Notes: generated by a model from the sequence alone, not told the origin. Positions 16,510-24,300 are shown, numbered from the stretch's first letter. The stretch is DNA of 64,000 nucleotides from Mycobacterium barrassiae (GCF_025822765.1 NZ_JACKUK010000012.1:62001-126000), one strand, 5' to 3'. Numbers and translations are program-made.

Positions 16510-17142
16510 ATGAGTGATTACGACCTGCACTCACTTATTCTTGCCTGCGATTTCCGCGTCGACGACGTCGATCGCATGTGGAAGTGGCTCAAGCGCCATT
16601 CCGATGGACTCGCATCGATCGGTGCCCATCATGTCGTGCTTTACACATCGATCTGGGAATCCAATCGCGTACTGGTGACGATCGGTATTCGCAATGTCCG
16701 TTCGATGCGCGATGTTTTGCGGTCGCCAGAGATTTTCGAGTGGTTCAACATTTCGGGCGTCGAAGACATCCCGCCGATATTCGGCGGCGAGGTCGTCGAG
16801 AAGATCGACCTGTATCCCCCGTCGCCGGCTGACCACGTCGGCCGGGTCGTCGTCGGGGTCATGTCGTCGGTCGAGGACGTGTCTGCGCTGATGGTCAAGT
16901 TGCACGACGGAGTCGAGCGCTTCAAGCGCGGCGGAGTCCGCAAGATCTGGGTCTACCGCGCGCTCGATGACGGGCAGGAGGTGATGATCCTGCAGGAAAT
17001 CGAGGATGAGGATGCCGCCCGGCAGTGGATCGAGCACCCCGATGCGGCCGCGGAGTGGATGTCGAATGCAGGCTTCGGCCCCTACCCGACCCAGTTCGTC
17101 GGCAGGTTCGCCCATCTCATGAGCGTGGACGAGCGGAGCTGA
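16510..17142 (+). CDS. IdeR-box-controlled tandem alpha/beta-barrel-domain protein, unknown function
   Basis: A 210-aa cytosolic protein with no recognised family name. It is visibly built from two related halves (about 5-103 and 111-205). Each ends with the pattern hydrophobic strand, RxxxxxP, acidic/aromatic W-containing helix, G, P, F-x-G-R/E. Compare RSPEIFEWFN..GVEDIPPIFGG with EHPDAAAEWM..GFGPYPTQFVG. This resembles a dimeric alpha/beta-barrel (ABM-like) fold duplicated in one chain. Tandem IdeR boxes precede it, bfd follows 5 bp downstream, and bfrA is divergent. I infer a role in iron release from bacterioferritin or heme handling; the sequence itself shows only fold-level hints. Confidence 0.75.
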   Translation: MSDYDLHSLILACDFRVDDVDRMWKWLKRHSDGLASIGAHHVVLYTSIWESNRVLVTIGIRNVRSMRDVLRSPEIFEWFNISGVEDIPPIFGGEVVEKIDLYPPSPADHVGRVVVGVMSSVEDVSALMVKLHDGVERFKRGGVRKIWVYRALDDGQEVMILQEIEDEDAARQWIEHPDAAAEWMSNAGFGPYPTQFVGRFAHLMSVDERS

Positions 17143-17147
17143 CGCCG

Positions 17148-17345
17148 ATGTTCGTATGTCTGTGCCTGGGTGTGACGAGTCACGACGTCGACGAGGCCGT
17201 GGCCAAGGGGGCCAGCACGTCCAAGCAGATCACCGAGGCCTGCGGGGCCGGCGGTGACTGCGGGCGGTGCCGCCGGACATTGCGCGCGATGATCGCAGCA
17301 CATCGCGAACTCAACGGGGCCACCCCGAAATCCGTGAGCTACTGA
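17148..17345 (+). CDS. bfd: Bacterioferritin-associated ferredoxin (Bfd)
   Basis: A 65-aa [2Fe-2S] protein with all four cluster cysteines at Cys4, Cys6, Cys38 and Cys41 (CLC and CGRC motifs), the exact Bfd spacing. Bfd docks on bacterioferritin near the heme and passes electrons in so that stored Fe(III) leaves as Fe(II). It starts at ATG 17148, 5 bp after the preceding stop, so both genes share the IdeR-boxed promoter and would be induced in iron starvation. The stop overlaps the end of the convergent enoyl-CoA hydratase gene by 7 bp. Confidence 0.92.
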   Translation: MFVCLCLGVTSHDVDEAVAKGASTSKQITEACGAGGDCGRCRRTLRAMIAAHRELNGATPKSVSY

Positions 17346-18097
17346 CCCTTCTTACCGGTGAAGTCGGCCAGTGCGGCGGCGTTGGCGGCGGCGCCCATCA
17401 GGACGGCGAACTGTTGGTTCTCCCGTTCGGTGGCAGCCGCGATGCCCTCCCGGGTGGGAGCGATGATGGTCTGCTTGACCGCCATCAGGCTCGAAATCGG
17501 CCGGGAGGCAAGGACTTCGGCGTGTCGCCGCGCCTCGGGCAACAGGTCGTCCGGCTCGCAGACCTTCCACACCAGGCCCATGCGGTGGGCTTCGTCGGCA
17601 TCCACCCACTCCGATGACATCAGCAGCCAGGCGGCGTTCTGCCGGCCGATCAAACGCGGCAGCAGGTACGACGACGCCGCTTCGGGCGCAACACCGAGAC
17701 TGGTGAACGGAGTCTTCAGCCGTGCGGTCGACGACATGAACACCAGATCGGCATAACCGAGGATCGTCGCGCCGATGCCGACGCCGACCCCGTTCACCGC
17801 ACAGATCAGCGGCTTGGGGAAGTCGGCGAGGGCGTCGATCATCGTCGAGAAGTGGCTGCCCTGCTCGTTGAACGCAGGATCGGTGATGCGCCTCTGCATT
17901 TCGTTGAGATCGTTACCGGCGCTGAACGCCCGTCCCGCCCCGGTCAGCAGCACCACCGCGACTTCGGGATCGGCCGCCGCCTCGTTCAACGCGATCGCGG
18001 TGGCGTGATACAGCTCTTCGTTGAACGCGTTCAGCACATCCGGCCGATGGAGCGTCAGCGTGCGCACCCGCTGGTCGTCGGCAATCTGGAGAATCAC
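17339..18097 (-). CDS. Enoyl-CoA hydratase/isomerase family protein
   Basis: A 252-aa crotonase-fold enzyme. The oxyanion-hole segments are GRAFSAGNDLNEM and NGVGVGIGATI, with the hydratase region DLVFMSSTARLKTPFTSLGVAPEAASSYLLPR. A Glu in the second catalytic position is not clear (GVAPEAASS), so it could be an isomerase or another crotonase rather than a true hydratase. The start is GTG 18097. It acts in fatty-acid or sterol CoA-ester degradation. It lies 16 bp downstream of the PPOX gene and is probably co-transcribed with it. Confidence 0.87.
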   Translation of the reverse strand: MILQIADDQRVRTLTLHRPDVLNAFNEELYHATAIALNEAAADPEVAVVLLTGAGRAFSAGNDLNEMQRRITDPAFNEQGSHFSTMIDALADFPKPLICAVNGVGVGIGATILGYADLVFMSSTARLKTPFTSLGVAPEAASSYLLPRLIGRQNAAWLLMSSEWVDADEAHRMGLVWKVCEPDDLLPEARRHAEVLASRPISSLMAVKQTIIAPTREGIAAATERENQQFAVLMGAAANAAALADFTGKKGQ

Positions 18098-18113
18098 GCC
18101 AGCAGCGTATGCG

Positions 18114-18557
18114 TTAACCGTTGCTGTACACCCGGCTGGGTGCGATAAGCACGACGGTGCGGCGCTGCTCGGCCATCACCCTGTCGTACTCGTCCCAATC
18201 GTCGTGCGTTCCGCCTGCCGCGGTGAATACCTCACGCAACAACAGCCGAAGCTGCTCGGGATCGGCGAGCCAACTTTGCGAATCGTCGGGCCCCACCAAC
18301 TCCGCTCTGCCCTCCACTGTCGCCCACTGCCAGCCCTTGCGGAACGTCACCGCCAGCTGCGGGCGTGCCCGCAGGTTGGCCAGCTTCACCTTGCCGTAGG
18401 TGACGAACCCGAGCACCCGTTCCCCGGTGGCCGGATGCGCGAGCACGCCGACGTTGACCAGCGACGCCTGAACGGAGTTGTCGGCGCGCACAGTCGAGAC
18501 GACCGCGAGCCCACTCTCGTCGGCGGCCAAGCCGAACGCCTCGTCCAGTGTGGTCAT
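18114..18557 (-). CDS. PPOX-class F420/flavin-binding protein (Rv1875 orthologue)
   Basis: A 147-aa split-beta-barrel protein of the pyridoxamine-5'-phosphate-oxidase superfamily. Such proteins bind F420 or flavin and reduce varied substrates. Typical strands are seen in GLAVVSTVRADNSVQASLVNVG, the KLANLRARPQLAVTF core and the WATVEGRAELV strand. Length and position match M. tuberculosis Rv1875 (147 aa). It sits between the EthD-like gene (4 bp upstream) and the enoyl-CoA hydratase (16 bp downstream) in one apparent transcript. Substrate unknown. Confidence 0.85.
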   Translation of the reverse strand: MTTLDEAFGLAADESGLAVVSTVRADNSVQASLVNVGVLAHPATGERVLGFVTYGKVKLANLRARPQLAVTFRKGWQWATVEGRAELVGPDDSQSWLADPEQLRLLLREVFTAAGGTHDDWDEYDRVMAEQRRTVVLIAPSRVYSNG

Positions 18558-18561
18558 GTGC

Positions 18562-19278
18562 TCACCCCAATCTGTTGTCGACGACGAACGGCGTCCGATA
18601 GACGTAGCGACTCGTCGGCACGGTGTCGACGTCGCGGTTGGCGCCGAATGCTGAGGTGCTGGCGACCATTCGGGTCATCCGGCGGTTCAGTTCGTCATCG
18701 TCGGTCGCGTCGAAGAACGCGTGCAGATCGGAGAGCGCGGCCTCGGGAAAGAGTTCTTCGACGATGGCATCGATCGCCGGCGCCGTCGGAGTCAGCGCGC
18801 GCACGACCGCATTCTGGGTGTAGCCGAACGTGGACTGCGTCTCGATGGCCACCGGTGTGTGGTCGATGTGCCAGCGCCGCAACCACGTTGCCTCGTCCAG
18901 GTCCTCCGGCCTGCGCAGCAGCGCGATGTTGGCGAAACCGTCCGTGCGTGCGCCCTCCGCGGTGAGCGGCGCGGGCAGCGGCACCGATTCGGTGACCAGA
19001 TACGCGTCGACGTGCTCCGCCTCGGACGCCAGCCGCGATATCGCCGCCGTCATCGCCTCCCCGTAGTACTGATGCGCCCACACGGTGACGAACCCGACGA
19101 CGGGCGGGGCGAGGGTGGTCATCGTCATGAGTGAATCCCGCACGACGGCGTCGCGCACGTTGATCGCCAGACCCGGCAGTCCGAGCCCGAGGAGGTCACC
19201 CGCGACGTCGCCGCGCATCCTCTCGCACCACGCGTCGTCGGTATCGGCACGCCGCAGCGCGATGATGACTTTCTCCAC
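18562..19278 (-). CDS. EthD-like (dimeric alpha/beta-barrel) protein
   Basis: A 238-aa protein with a ferredoxin-like duplicated fold. It begins MEKVIIALRR and has a middle helix-strand pattern RPEDLDEATWLRRWHIDHTPVAIETQSTFGYTQNAV, in which the WRWxxxHTP-type segment is characteristic of EthD domains. EthD proteins help cytochrome P450 or act as small oxygenases; no catalytic residue can be fixed here. It is followed by the PPOX gene 4 bp downstream, and the nitrile hydratase genes end 39 bp upstream, so it may be the fourth gene of that transcript. Confidence 0.7.
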   Translation of the reverse strand: MEKVIIALRRADTDDAWCERMRGDVAGDLLGLGLPGLAINVRDAVVRDSLMTMTTLAPPVVGFVTVWAHQYYGEAMTAAISRLASEAEHVDAYLVTESVPLPAPLTAEGARTDGFANIALLRRPEDLDEATWLRRWHIDHTPVAIETQSTFGYTQNAVVRALTPTAPAIDAIVEELFPEAALSDLHAFFDATDDDELNRRMTRMVASTSAFGANRDVDTVPTSRYVYRTPFVVDNRLG

Positions 19279-19317
19279 GGATCGAACCTAGCGCCTGGCC
19301 ATTCGCGGGGGCCGCGC

Positions 19318-19683
19318 TCAGGCTTCCAACCTCGCACGGATGCTCGCGAGCCGCTCCTTGAGCTCGGCTTCGTCGATGACGCCCCTGGCGACCAACGAGT
19401 GTGCCAGGGACATCAGCTGGTTCTCGGGGTACGGCAGGTCCGCGTACAGCGAGGCCGAGAGGGCGTCCTCCTCGTCGCGGCGCTCCTTGAAGGAGGGGAT
19501 GTTCTCGTCGCACGAGGCGCGATCGAGGGCGTCGCACATTCCGTCCAGGCTCGTCTTCCACGGCGGCACAGGGTTTTCGACGCCCCACTTGGCGGCCATG
19601 CGCGGCCAGACCTGACCGCGCTGGACGATTTCCTCGAGCGGTTCGATGCGCGCGGGCTCGACCGGCCGTGGCTCGGTGCTCAT
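19318..19683 (-). CDS. Nitrile hydratase accessory protein
   Basis: A 121-aa protein resembling the N-terminal helical part of nitrile hydratase beta subunits. Its PYPENQLMSLAHSLVARGV...AELKERLASIRARLEA parallels PYYGRWLLAVARVLVEKHH...SELSERMAEVKERY of the beta subunit encoded two genes upstream. Such accessory proteins serve as metal/alpha-subunit chaperones (activators). It overlaps the alpha-subunit stop by 4 bp (ATGA) and is the last gene of the nitrile hydratase set. Confidence 0.85.
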   Translation of the reverse strand: MSTEPRPVEPARIEPLEEIVQRGQVWPRMAAKWGVENPVPPWKTSLDGMCDALDRASCDENIPSFKERRDEEDALSASLYADLPYPENQLMSLAHSLVARGVIDEAELKERLASIRARLEA

Positions 19684-20405
19684 CCGGCGTTACCCGGGTG
19701 AATCGCGGGCCGGGTGTCGACGATCATGTTCGTCGTGACGCCCGGCTTCGGCAGTGCCACCCCGATCAGGCAGTCGCGGGTGATGATCTCGACCAGCTGA
19801 TCCTCGGTCCAGTCCTCGGTGCCCTCGGGCCGCATGGGCATCACCATGAAGCGATGCTTCTGGTTGGAGTCCTGCACATGGATCGTGATGTCGTCGGGCA
19901 GGTAGAGACCGAACTCGGCCAGCACCTGGCGCGGCCAGCGGACAAGGCGCCGACGGTAATTGGGAGTCCGGTACCACTCGGGTGAGTTGCCGAGGATCGG
20001 CCGCGGGTAGCACGAGCACAGCGCGCAGACGATCACGTTGTGCAGCGTGGGGGTGTCCGCGAGGATCTGGAACGCGGTGAAATCGCTCGGGGTGCCCCAT
20101 CCTGTCGGATGCAGCCAGTCGACACCGACTTCCTTGCTGGCGGTCATCGGTTCGGCGAGGGCGAGTTCCTTGAACTCCGGATCGAGCCACGCCTTGGCCA
20201 CCAGACGTGCGGCGGGCGTCGGGCCGATCTGCTCGGCGAACTCGGTCATGACGCGGTGTTCCTCGGCGGTGAAGATGCCCTTCTCGATACACAGCTCACG
20301 CAGGGCGATCTCGAGGACCTCGAAGTCGGTGATCTCGTCGACCATGGGGGCGACGGTTCTCTCGTGGTCGTGATCGTGGTCGTGGTCGTGATCGTGGTCA
20401 GACAA
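19680..20405 (-). CDS. nthA: Nitrile hydratase alpha subunit with His-rich N-terminus
   Basis: About 241 aa. This subunit holds the metal that converts nitriles to amides, in a cysteine cluster where two Cys are normally oxidised. The cluster here is Cys127-Ala-Leu-Cys130-Ser-Cys132. Known enzymes have Thr (cobalt) or Ser (iron) where this one has Ala128. The start is taken as TTG 20405, with an AAGG-type ribosome site 9 bp before it, because it captures a (Asp-His)6 run, plausibly a cobalt/nickel/zinc-binding tail. An ATG at 20345 is the alternative and would exclude the run. It lies 23 bp after the beta gene and overlaps the accessory gene by 4 bp. Gene order beta-alpha-accessory resembles cobalt-type clusters. 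Confidence 0.9.
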   Translation of the reverse strand: MSDHDHDHDHDHDHERTVAPMVDEITDFEVLEIALRELCIEKGIFTAEEHRVMTEFAEQIGPTPAARLVAKAWLDPEFKELALAEPMTASKEVGVDWLHPTGWGTPSDFTAFQILADTPTLHNVIVCALCSCYPRPILGNSPEWYRTPNYRRRLVRWPRQVLAEFGLYLPDDITIHVQDSNQKHRFMVMPMRPEGTEDWTEDQLVEIITRDCLIGVALPKPGVTTNMIVDTRPAIHPGNAG

Positions 20406-20428
20406 AGTGAATACCTTTCTCGGCGAGA

Positions 20429-21265
20429 CTATTTGGCGGCTTCGAGCCAGCGTTCGGGGATTTCGGTGGAGATGACGTCGTGGTCCGTTCCGGTGTAGCC
20501 GTACCAGAGGTCGGCCATGTTGAACCTCACGACGTAGAACCACTCCGGGCGCACAGGACGATCCCACGTCTCGTCCTCGGCGGCCGGACTCTCGTATGCG
20601 ACGGCTTCGATCTCACCCGTTGCCCCGCGGACGTATTCGGGGGTGCGGGTGTAGAAGATCACCGGAAGTTCACGGACGACGACCGGGTCGCCCACCTTGA
20701 ACTTCGGCGGGCCCGCCTGGCCGGCGTAGCACTGCGGGTCGCCCTTGCCGTCCGCCTCCTCGGCATGCTGATTGCGCTTGACCTGCGAGCCATCGCCTTC
20801 GGATTTCGGTCGCGCCTCCAGCGTCTTGCCGTCAAGGCCGCCCGCGTAGCGCTCCTTCACCTCGGCCATCCGCTCGCTCAACTCGCTGAGTCCGATGTGG
20901 TGTTTCTCCACCAGAACCCGCGCAACGGCGAGCAGCCAGCGCCCGTAGTACGGCAGCCCGAGGTATTCGGCGCGCCCGACATCGACGTTGCCGATGCGGC
21001 GTCGTTCCTCCGACAGCCAGATGCCGCGCCACCCGAGAACCTCGCACATGACATAGGTCATGTGCTCCCAGAGTTCGTACTGCTTGTTCTCGTACTTCAT
21101 GGGCGCATCGGGTTCACCGCCGACGTCGTGGACGGGCTTGAGATAGGCGGTGATCCGGCCGTGGTCCAACATGTCGGGCGTCGGCGCATCGGGCAGTTCG
21201 GGATAGGCCGATTTCAATCGGGAGGTCAGTTCCAACTGAGCAGCGCGCTCTGCTGCTGTGCTCAT
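20429..21265 (-). CDS. nthB: Nitrile hydratase beta subunit
   Basis: A 278-aa beta subunit that forms the substrate channel and the dimer with the alpha subunit. Helical N-terminal part: MLDHGRITAYLKPVHDVGG...YELWEHMTYVMCEVLGWRG...PYYGRWLLAVARVLVEKH. C-terminal SH3-like barrel: FKVGDPVVVRELPVIFYTRTPEYVRGATGEIEAV. A charged linker (about 150-185) separates them and is longer than usual. The start is ATG 21265, which shares one base with the stop of a 44-aa upstream ORF (TGATG); a TTG at 21268 is also in frame. First enzyme gene of the operon with the alpha subunit and accessory protein. Confidence 0.9.
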   Translation of the reverse strand: MSTAAERAAQLELTSRLKSAYPELPDAPTPDMLDHGRITAYLKPVHDVGGEPDAPMKYENKQYELWEHMTYVMCEVLGWRGIWLSEERRRIGNVDVGRAEYLGLPYYGRWLLAVARVLVEKHHIGLSELSERMAEVKERYAGGLDGKTLEARPKSEGDGSQVKRNQHAEEADGKGDPQCYAGQAGPPKFKVGDPVVVRELPVIFYTRTPEYVRGATGEIEAVAYESPAAEDETWDRPVRPEWFYVVRFNMADLWYGYTGTDHDVISTEIPERWLEAAK

Positions 21266-21399
21266 CAAGGGTCCCTTCGTCGGTCGGAAGTGCCGGTGCG
21301 CACTGGAGATCGGTGAACGTGATGGGGAGAACCTGGCGGAATCCGGAGCAGTGAGCAGGGTCCAGCAACGCCGCCGAATCCGACAGCATTGTTGGTCAT
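21265..21399 (-). CDS. 44-aa leader ORF coupled to nitrile hydratase genes
   Basis: Short ORF (MTNNAVGFGGVAGPCSLLRI...) with a strong ribosome site: GGAGG five bases before its ATG at 21399. Its TGA overlaps the ATG of the beta subunit by one base (TGATG), the geometry of termination-reinitiation coupling. The peptide is rich in Gly/Pro at the start and Arg/His/Ser at the end, with one Cys, and has no signal peptide. It could be a regulatory leader peptide or a small functional partner, or just a coupling device. Not recognised as a family. Confidence 0.5.
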   Translation of the reverse strand: MTNNAVGFGGVAGPCSLLRIPPGSPHHVHRSPVRTGTSDRRRDP

Positions 21400-21488
21400 C
21401 GGCACCTCCGGGCTGCTTGACCCGGTGCTGACTCTATCGTCCGACGTGAATTTAGACAGGCGAATCGACTGTGTACGAGCCCCGAAAA

Positions 21489-21508
21489 TGCTGACGGGAG
21501 CGTCAGCA
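21489..21508 (-). promoter_or_regulatory. Inverted repeat upstream of nitrile hydratase operon
   Basis: Perfect 8-bp arms TGCTGACG-N4-CGTCAGCA, about 90 bp upstream of the leader ORF start. On the minus strand a TAAATT hexamer (about 21450-21455) may be the -10 of the nthBA operon, so this repeat would lie near or upstream of -35. Rest of 21400-21693: no other gene or clear structure seen. Confidence 0.5.
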
Positions 21509-21693
21509 CACCCCCGGTCATATCCTGTGCGCCAGTCGATCTGACGCCGGCGCGTTCGGCGGGATCCAGGCTCGCTCAGCGAACCCCGCGACGCCGCAAT
21601 GTACCCCCGCTGTGCTCCTAACGTTCCAGGCTGGTCCTGCGTGTCGGCCCAACTTGGACCAACGACTGCAGCGGATGAGGTCAAAATGGGTGT

Positions 21694-23682
21694 GTGACCG
21701 CCGGCAGCCGGGTTATCGACGCGTTGAGGCCACCGTCGCCGGACGTCGGCGCGGTGGTGCGCAGCCTGCTCGGGGTGCTGGCGATGGCCGCCCTCGCGCT
21801 GGCCGTGGATTCCGGCGCCGCCGCGGTCTGGGCCGCAGCCGCCGGAGTGGTCTGTGCGTCCATCGCGCTGCAGGACAGCCCTGGTGGACGCGTGCAGCTG
21901 GTCGTGATCGTGGCGGTGCAGATGGGGGCCGCCGTCTTCGTCGGTGCGTTGACGTCGGCGTACACCGTCCTGTTCATCGCCGTCGTCGCGGCGTGGTGCC
22001 TGGGGGCAGGAATGCAGTGGGCCCTCGGCAACAACGCGGGCCTCGTCGCGGCCGCGGGCACCACCCTGCTCATCATCGCGCCACCCGTCACGCCATCGGT
22101 GTCGGCTGTCGCGCTGCCGACGCTCCTGACCGTGGCGGCGGGCTTCGTGCAGGCCGCGTTGATCGCCGTCTGGCCGCCGCAACGCTGGCGAACGCAGAGC
22201 GATGCGCTGGCGTGGGCCTATCGGTCCCTGGCCGCCGACGCCCGGCGCATCGCCGCGGATCGCGACTCGCCGCTGGAGGCTGCTCAACTGACCTGGCTGC
22301 GGGACGCGTTCGCCGACACCCAGGCCACCAGGCGGCCGGAGGCCTACCACGGCGGGCACCGACTGCCCGAACGGCTGATGAGTGCGCTGCTCGCGCTGCG
22401 CAACACCGAGGGCGATGAGCGAGACCGGGTTTCGCACATGCTCGAAGACGCGGCGGTGGCCCTCGACGCGATCGCCGAGAACAAACACAATGCGCGGCGC
22501 GAAGCCGAATACGCGCTGGTTCGCGTCGACACTGCGGTCACGGCACTGATGGGCCCGGAAGCCGCGGCCGCGCAACGCTTTTCCAAACAACTGCAGGAGG
22601 CTGCCGAACTCCGGTTCCCTGACTTCCTCCAACCGGACGTGATGAACCCGCTGCGGACGGCCCTCACCGAAATCCGCAAGCACCTGGCCTGGACGTCGCC
22701 GATCCTGCGCCATGCCGTGCGGTTGTCTGCGTCGATGATGGTCGCGGTCGCGGCCGACCGGTACGCACCGATCGAGTACGGCCACTGGATCGCGCTGACC
22801 GTGCTCTTCGTGCTCCGACCCGAAACGGCGCACACCTACACCCGCTGCGTCGGGCGCGTGGCGGGCACCGCAGGCGGCATCATCGTCGCCTCACTGGTCA
22901 CCACGATCTGGCAGCCGACGGGTGCGCTCGCCGCGGTGCTCGCGGTGGCGTGCCTCACCATCACCTTCTGGGTGATCCGGTTCGGCTACATCGCGGTCAG
23001 CGTGGGCGTCGCCGCCGCCGTGGTGTTCCTGCTCGACATCAACGCCGCGGTGGCCGGCGCGACGATGGAGGACCGGCTGTTCTCCGTGGTGATCGGCGGC
23101 GGCCTGGCGGTGGTTGCGCATGTGGTGCTGCCCGACCACGCGCTGACACGTCTGCGACAACGCGCAGGCGAGCTACTCAAGACCGAAATCGACTATGCGG
23201 CAACGGTAGTAAAGGCCTTCGTGCACGAGCTCGACCATCCCGCGGATGCGATGTCGGCGGCGTGGCAGCGGGCGTTCCGGGCGCGCGCGGCGTTCGAGGC
23301 CGCGTCGGGCGCGGCGCGGATGGATTCCCGGGAGCTGCGTCATTGGCTTCGGTCCTACCGTGCCGCGCTCAATGCGGTCACCAGCGCGTGCACGAATCTC
23401 GAACACAGCCTGCCCGCACAGTCCCCCGCCAGTCTGACGCCCGATTTCGTGGCGGCGGTCGACGACTACATCGAGGCGTTGCGAGGCGCGCCACCGAACC
23501 CGGCGCTGCCCTGGACGGTCGACGTCGCCGCACTGACCGCGGCCGAGAAACAGGTGCGGGAGCACGCGGCGTCGCTGCCCGGGGACAACAGTGCGGCGCG
23601 GGTGCTGGTGTCCGAGATCGCGACCATCACGCGCAGCCTGGTCGGTATCGCGCCTAGCCGCGAGCCCACTTCGGCTGGATGA
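21694..23682 (+). CDS. FUSC-family membrane protein (aromatic-acid-exporter type)
   Basis: A 662-aa inner-membrane protein made of two similar membrane blocks (helices at about 20-165 and 340-475), each followed by a soluble helical part, as in the FUSC/ArAE (YccS, AaeB) family. The second block contains the SASMMVAVAADRY...YGHWIALTVLFVLRP segment typical of the family. Such proteins are proposed exporters of aromatic acids. The start is GTG 21694, with no strong ribosome site. It is divergent from the nitrile hydratase operon, whose products (amides, acids) could include a substrate, but this is inference. The 3' end overlaps the convergent thioesterase gene by 29 bp. Confidence 0.82.
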   Translation: MTAGSRVIDALRPPSPDVGAVVRSLLGVLAMAALALAVDSGAAAVWAAAAGVVCASIALQDSPGGRVQLVVIVAVQMGAAVFVGALTSAYTVLFIAVVAAWCLGAGMQWALGNNAGLVAAAGTTLLIIAPPVTPSVSAVALPTLLTVAAGFVQAALIAVWPPQRWRTQSDALAWAYRSLAADARRIAADRDSPLEAAQLTWLRDAFADTQATRRPEAYHGGHRLPERLMSALLALRNTEGDERDRVSHMLEDAAVALDAIAENKHNARREAEYALVRVDTAVTALMGPEAAAAQRFSKQLQEAAELRFPDFLQPDVMNPLRTALTEIRKHLAWTSPILRHAVRLSASMMVAVAADRYAPIEYGHWIALTVLFVLRPETAHTYTRCVGRVAGTAGGIIVASLVTTIWQPTGALAAVLAVACLTITFWVIRFGYIAVSVGVAAAVVFLLDINAAVAGATMEDRLFSVVIGGGLAVVAHVVLPDHALTRLRQRAGELLKTEIDYAATVVKAFVHELDHPADAMSAAWQRAFRARAAFEAASGAARMDSRELRHWLRSYRAALNAVTSACTNLEHSLPAQSPASLTPDFVAAVDDYIEALRGAPPNPALPWTVDVAALTAAEKQVREHAASLPGDNSAARVLVSEIATITRSLVGIAPSREPTSAG

Positions 23683-24277
23683 AGACGCCCTCCGCCTCGA
23701 CCGTGATGCCTTCGTCGTCGGCGAGATGGCCGGCCGCGTAGGCCTTGATCCCGTCGGTGCGGGTGATTCTCGCCTCGGCGTGCAACTGTCCCAGCCGGGT
23801 CGGGCGCAGATAGCGCAGGGTGATCGTGCCGGTGAAGCGCGGACTCGCGGTCGCCGCGACTTCACCGAGGATGTGGTCGAGGACCAGCGCCGAGACGCCG
23901 CCGTGCACATGCCCGGGCGGGCCTTCGTACGCGGCGCCGAGGTGAAAGTCCGTGAACACCTTGCCCTCGGCGTCGCGCTGGATCGTCAGCGGTGGTGCCA
24001 TCGGATTGCGGATCCCGATCACCGGGTTTCCCCACGCCATACTTTCGCCACCGGAGGTGTAGCGCACCCCGAACGGTCCGTCGCACTGCTTGGCTCGCAG
24101 TCGCGCCGTCGCCGCATCGATATCTGCTTTCACCGCCGCCACCGTGTCGGCGTCGACCTCGGTACGGATCGTCGCGTCGATGAGGTCGCGCACCGACACC
24201 GCGAGCGGTTCGTAGAGGGCCCGCAGGCGTTCGATTTCCTCAGCGGGGACATCGCCGATTTCGGTGTACTGCACCAC
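23654..24277 (-). CDS. Hotdog-fold acyl-CoA thioesterase (PaaI-like)
   Basis: A 207-aa thioesterase with the hotdog signature GHVHGGVSALVLDHILGEVA, whose HGG and Asp/Glu helix form the acyl-CoA site. An N-terminal helical extension of about 80 residues precedes the hotdog core. It would release CoA from acyl or aryl thioesters. The start is GTG 24277 or 24274. A perfect 16-bp KstR palindrome lies only 8 bp upstream, so transcription is likely leaderless or nearly so and controlled by sterol intermediates. Confidence 0.85.
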   Translation of the reverse strand: MVQYTEIGDVPAEEIERLRALYEPLAVSVRDLIDATIRTEVDADTVAAVKADIDAATARLRAKQCDGPFGVRYTSGGESMAWGNPVIGIRNPMAPPLTIQRDAEGKVFTDFHLGAAYEGPPGHVHGGVSALVLDHILGEVAATASPRFTGTITLRYLRPTRLGQLHAEARITRTDGIKAYAAGHLADDEGITVEAEGVFIQPKWARG

Positions 24278-24284
24278 CCCAGCA

Positions 24285-24300
24285 CTAGAACATGTTCTAG
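24285..24300 (-). promoter_or_regulatory. KstR-type operator before thioesterase gene
   Basis: CTAGAACATGTTCTAG is a perfect 16-bp palindrome. Its core TAGAACATGTTCTA fits the KstR consensus TNNAACNNGTTNNA at every fixed position. It is 8 bp from the thioesterase start codon. The TetR gene that ends at 24340 is unlikely to be its regulator, since that protein has its own palindrome. Confidence 0.8.

Noticed and set aside
20361-20402. Hexanucleotide tandem repeat as a mobile or CRISPR element
   Set aside because: It encodes alternating Asp-His at the start of the nitrile hydratase alpha subunit and has no spacers.
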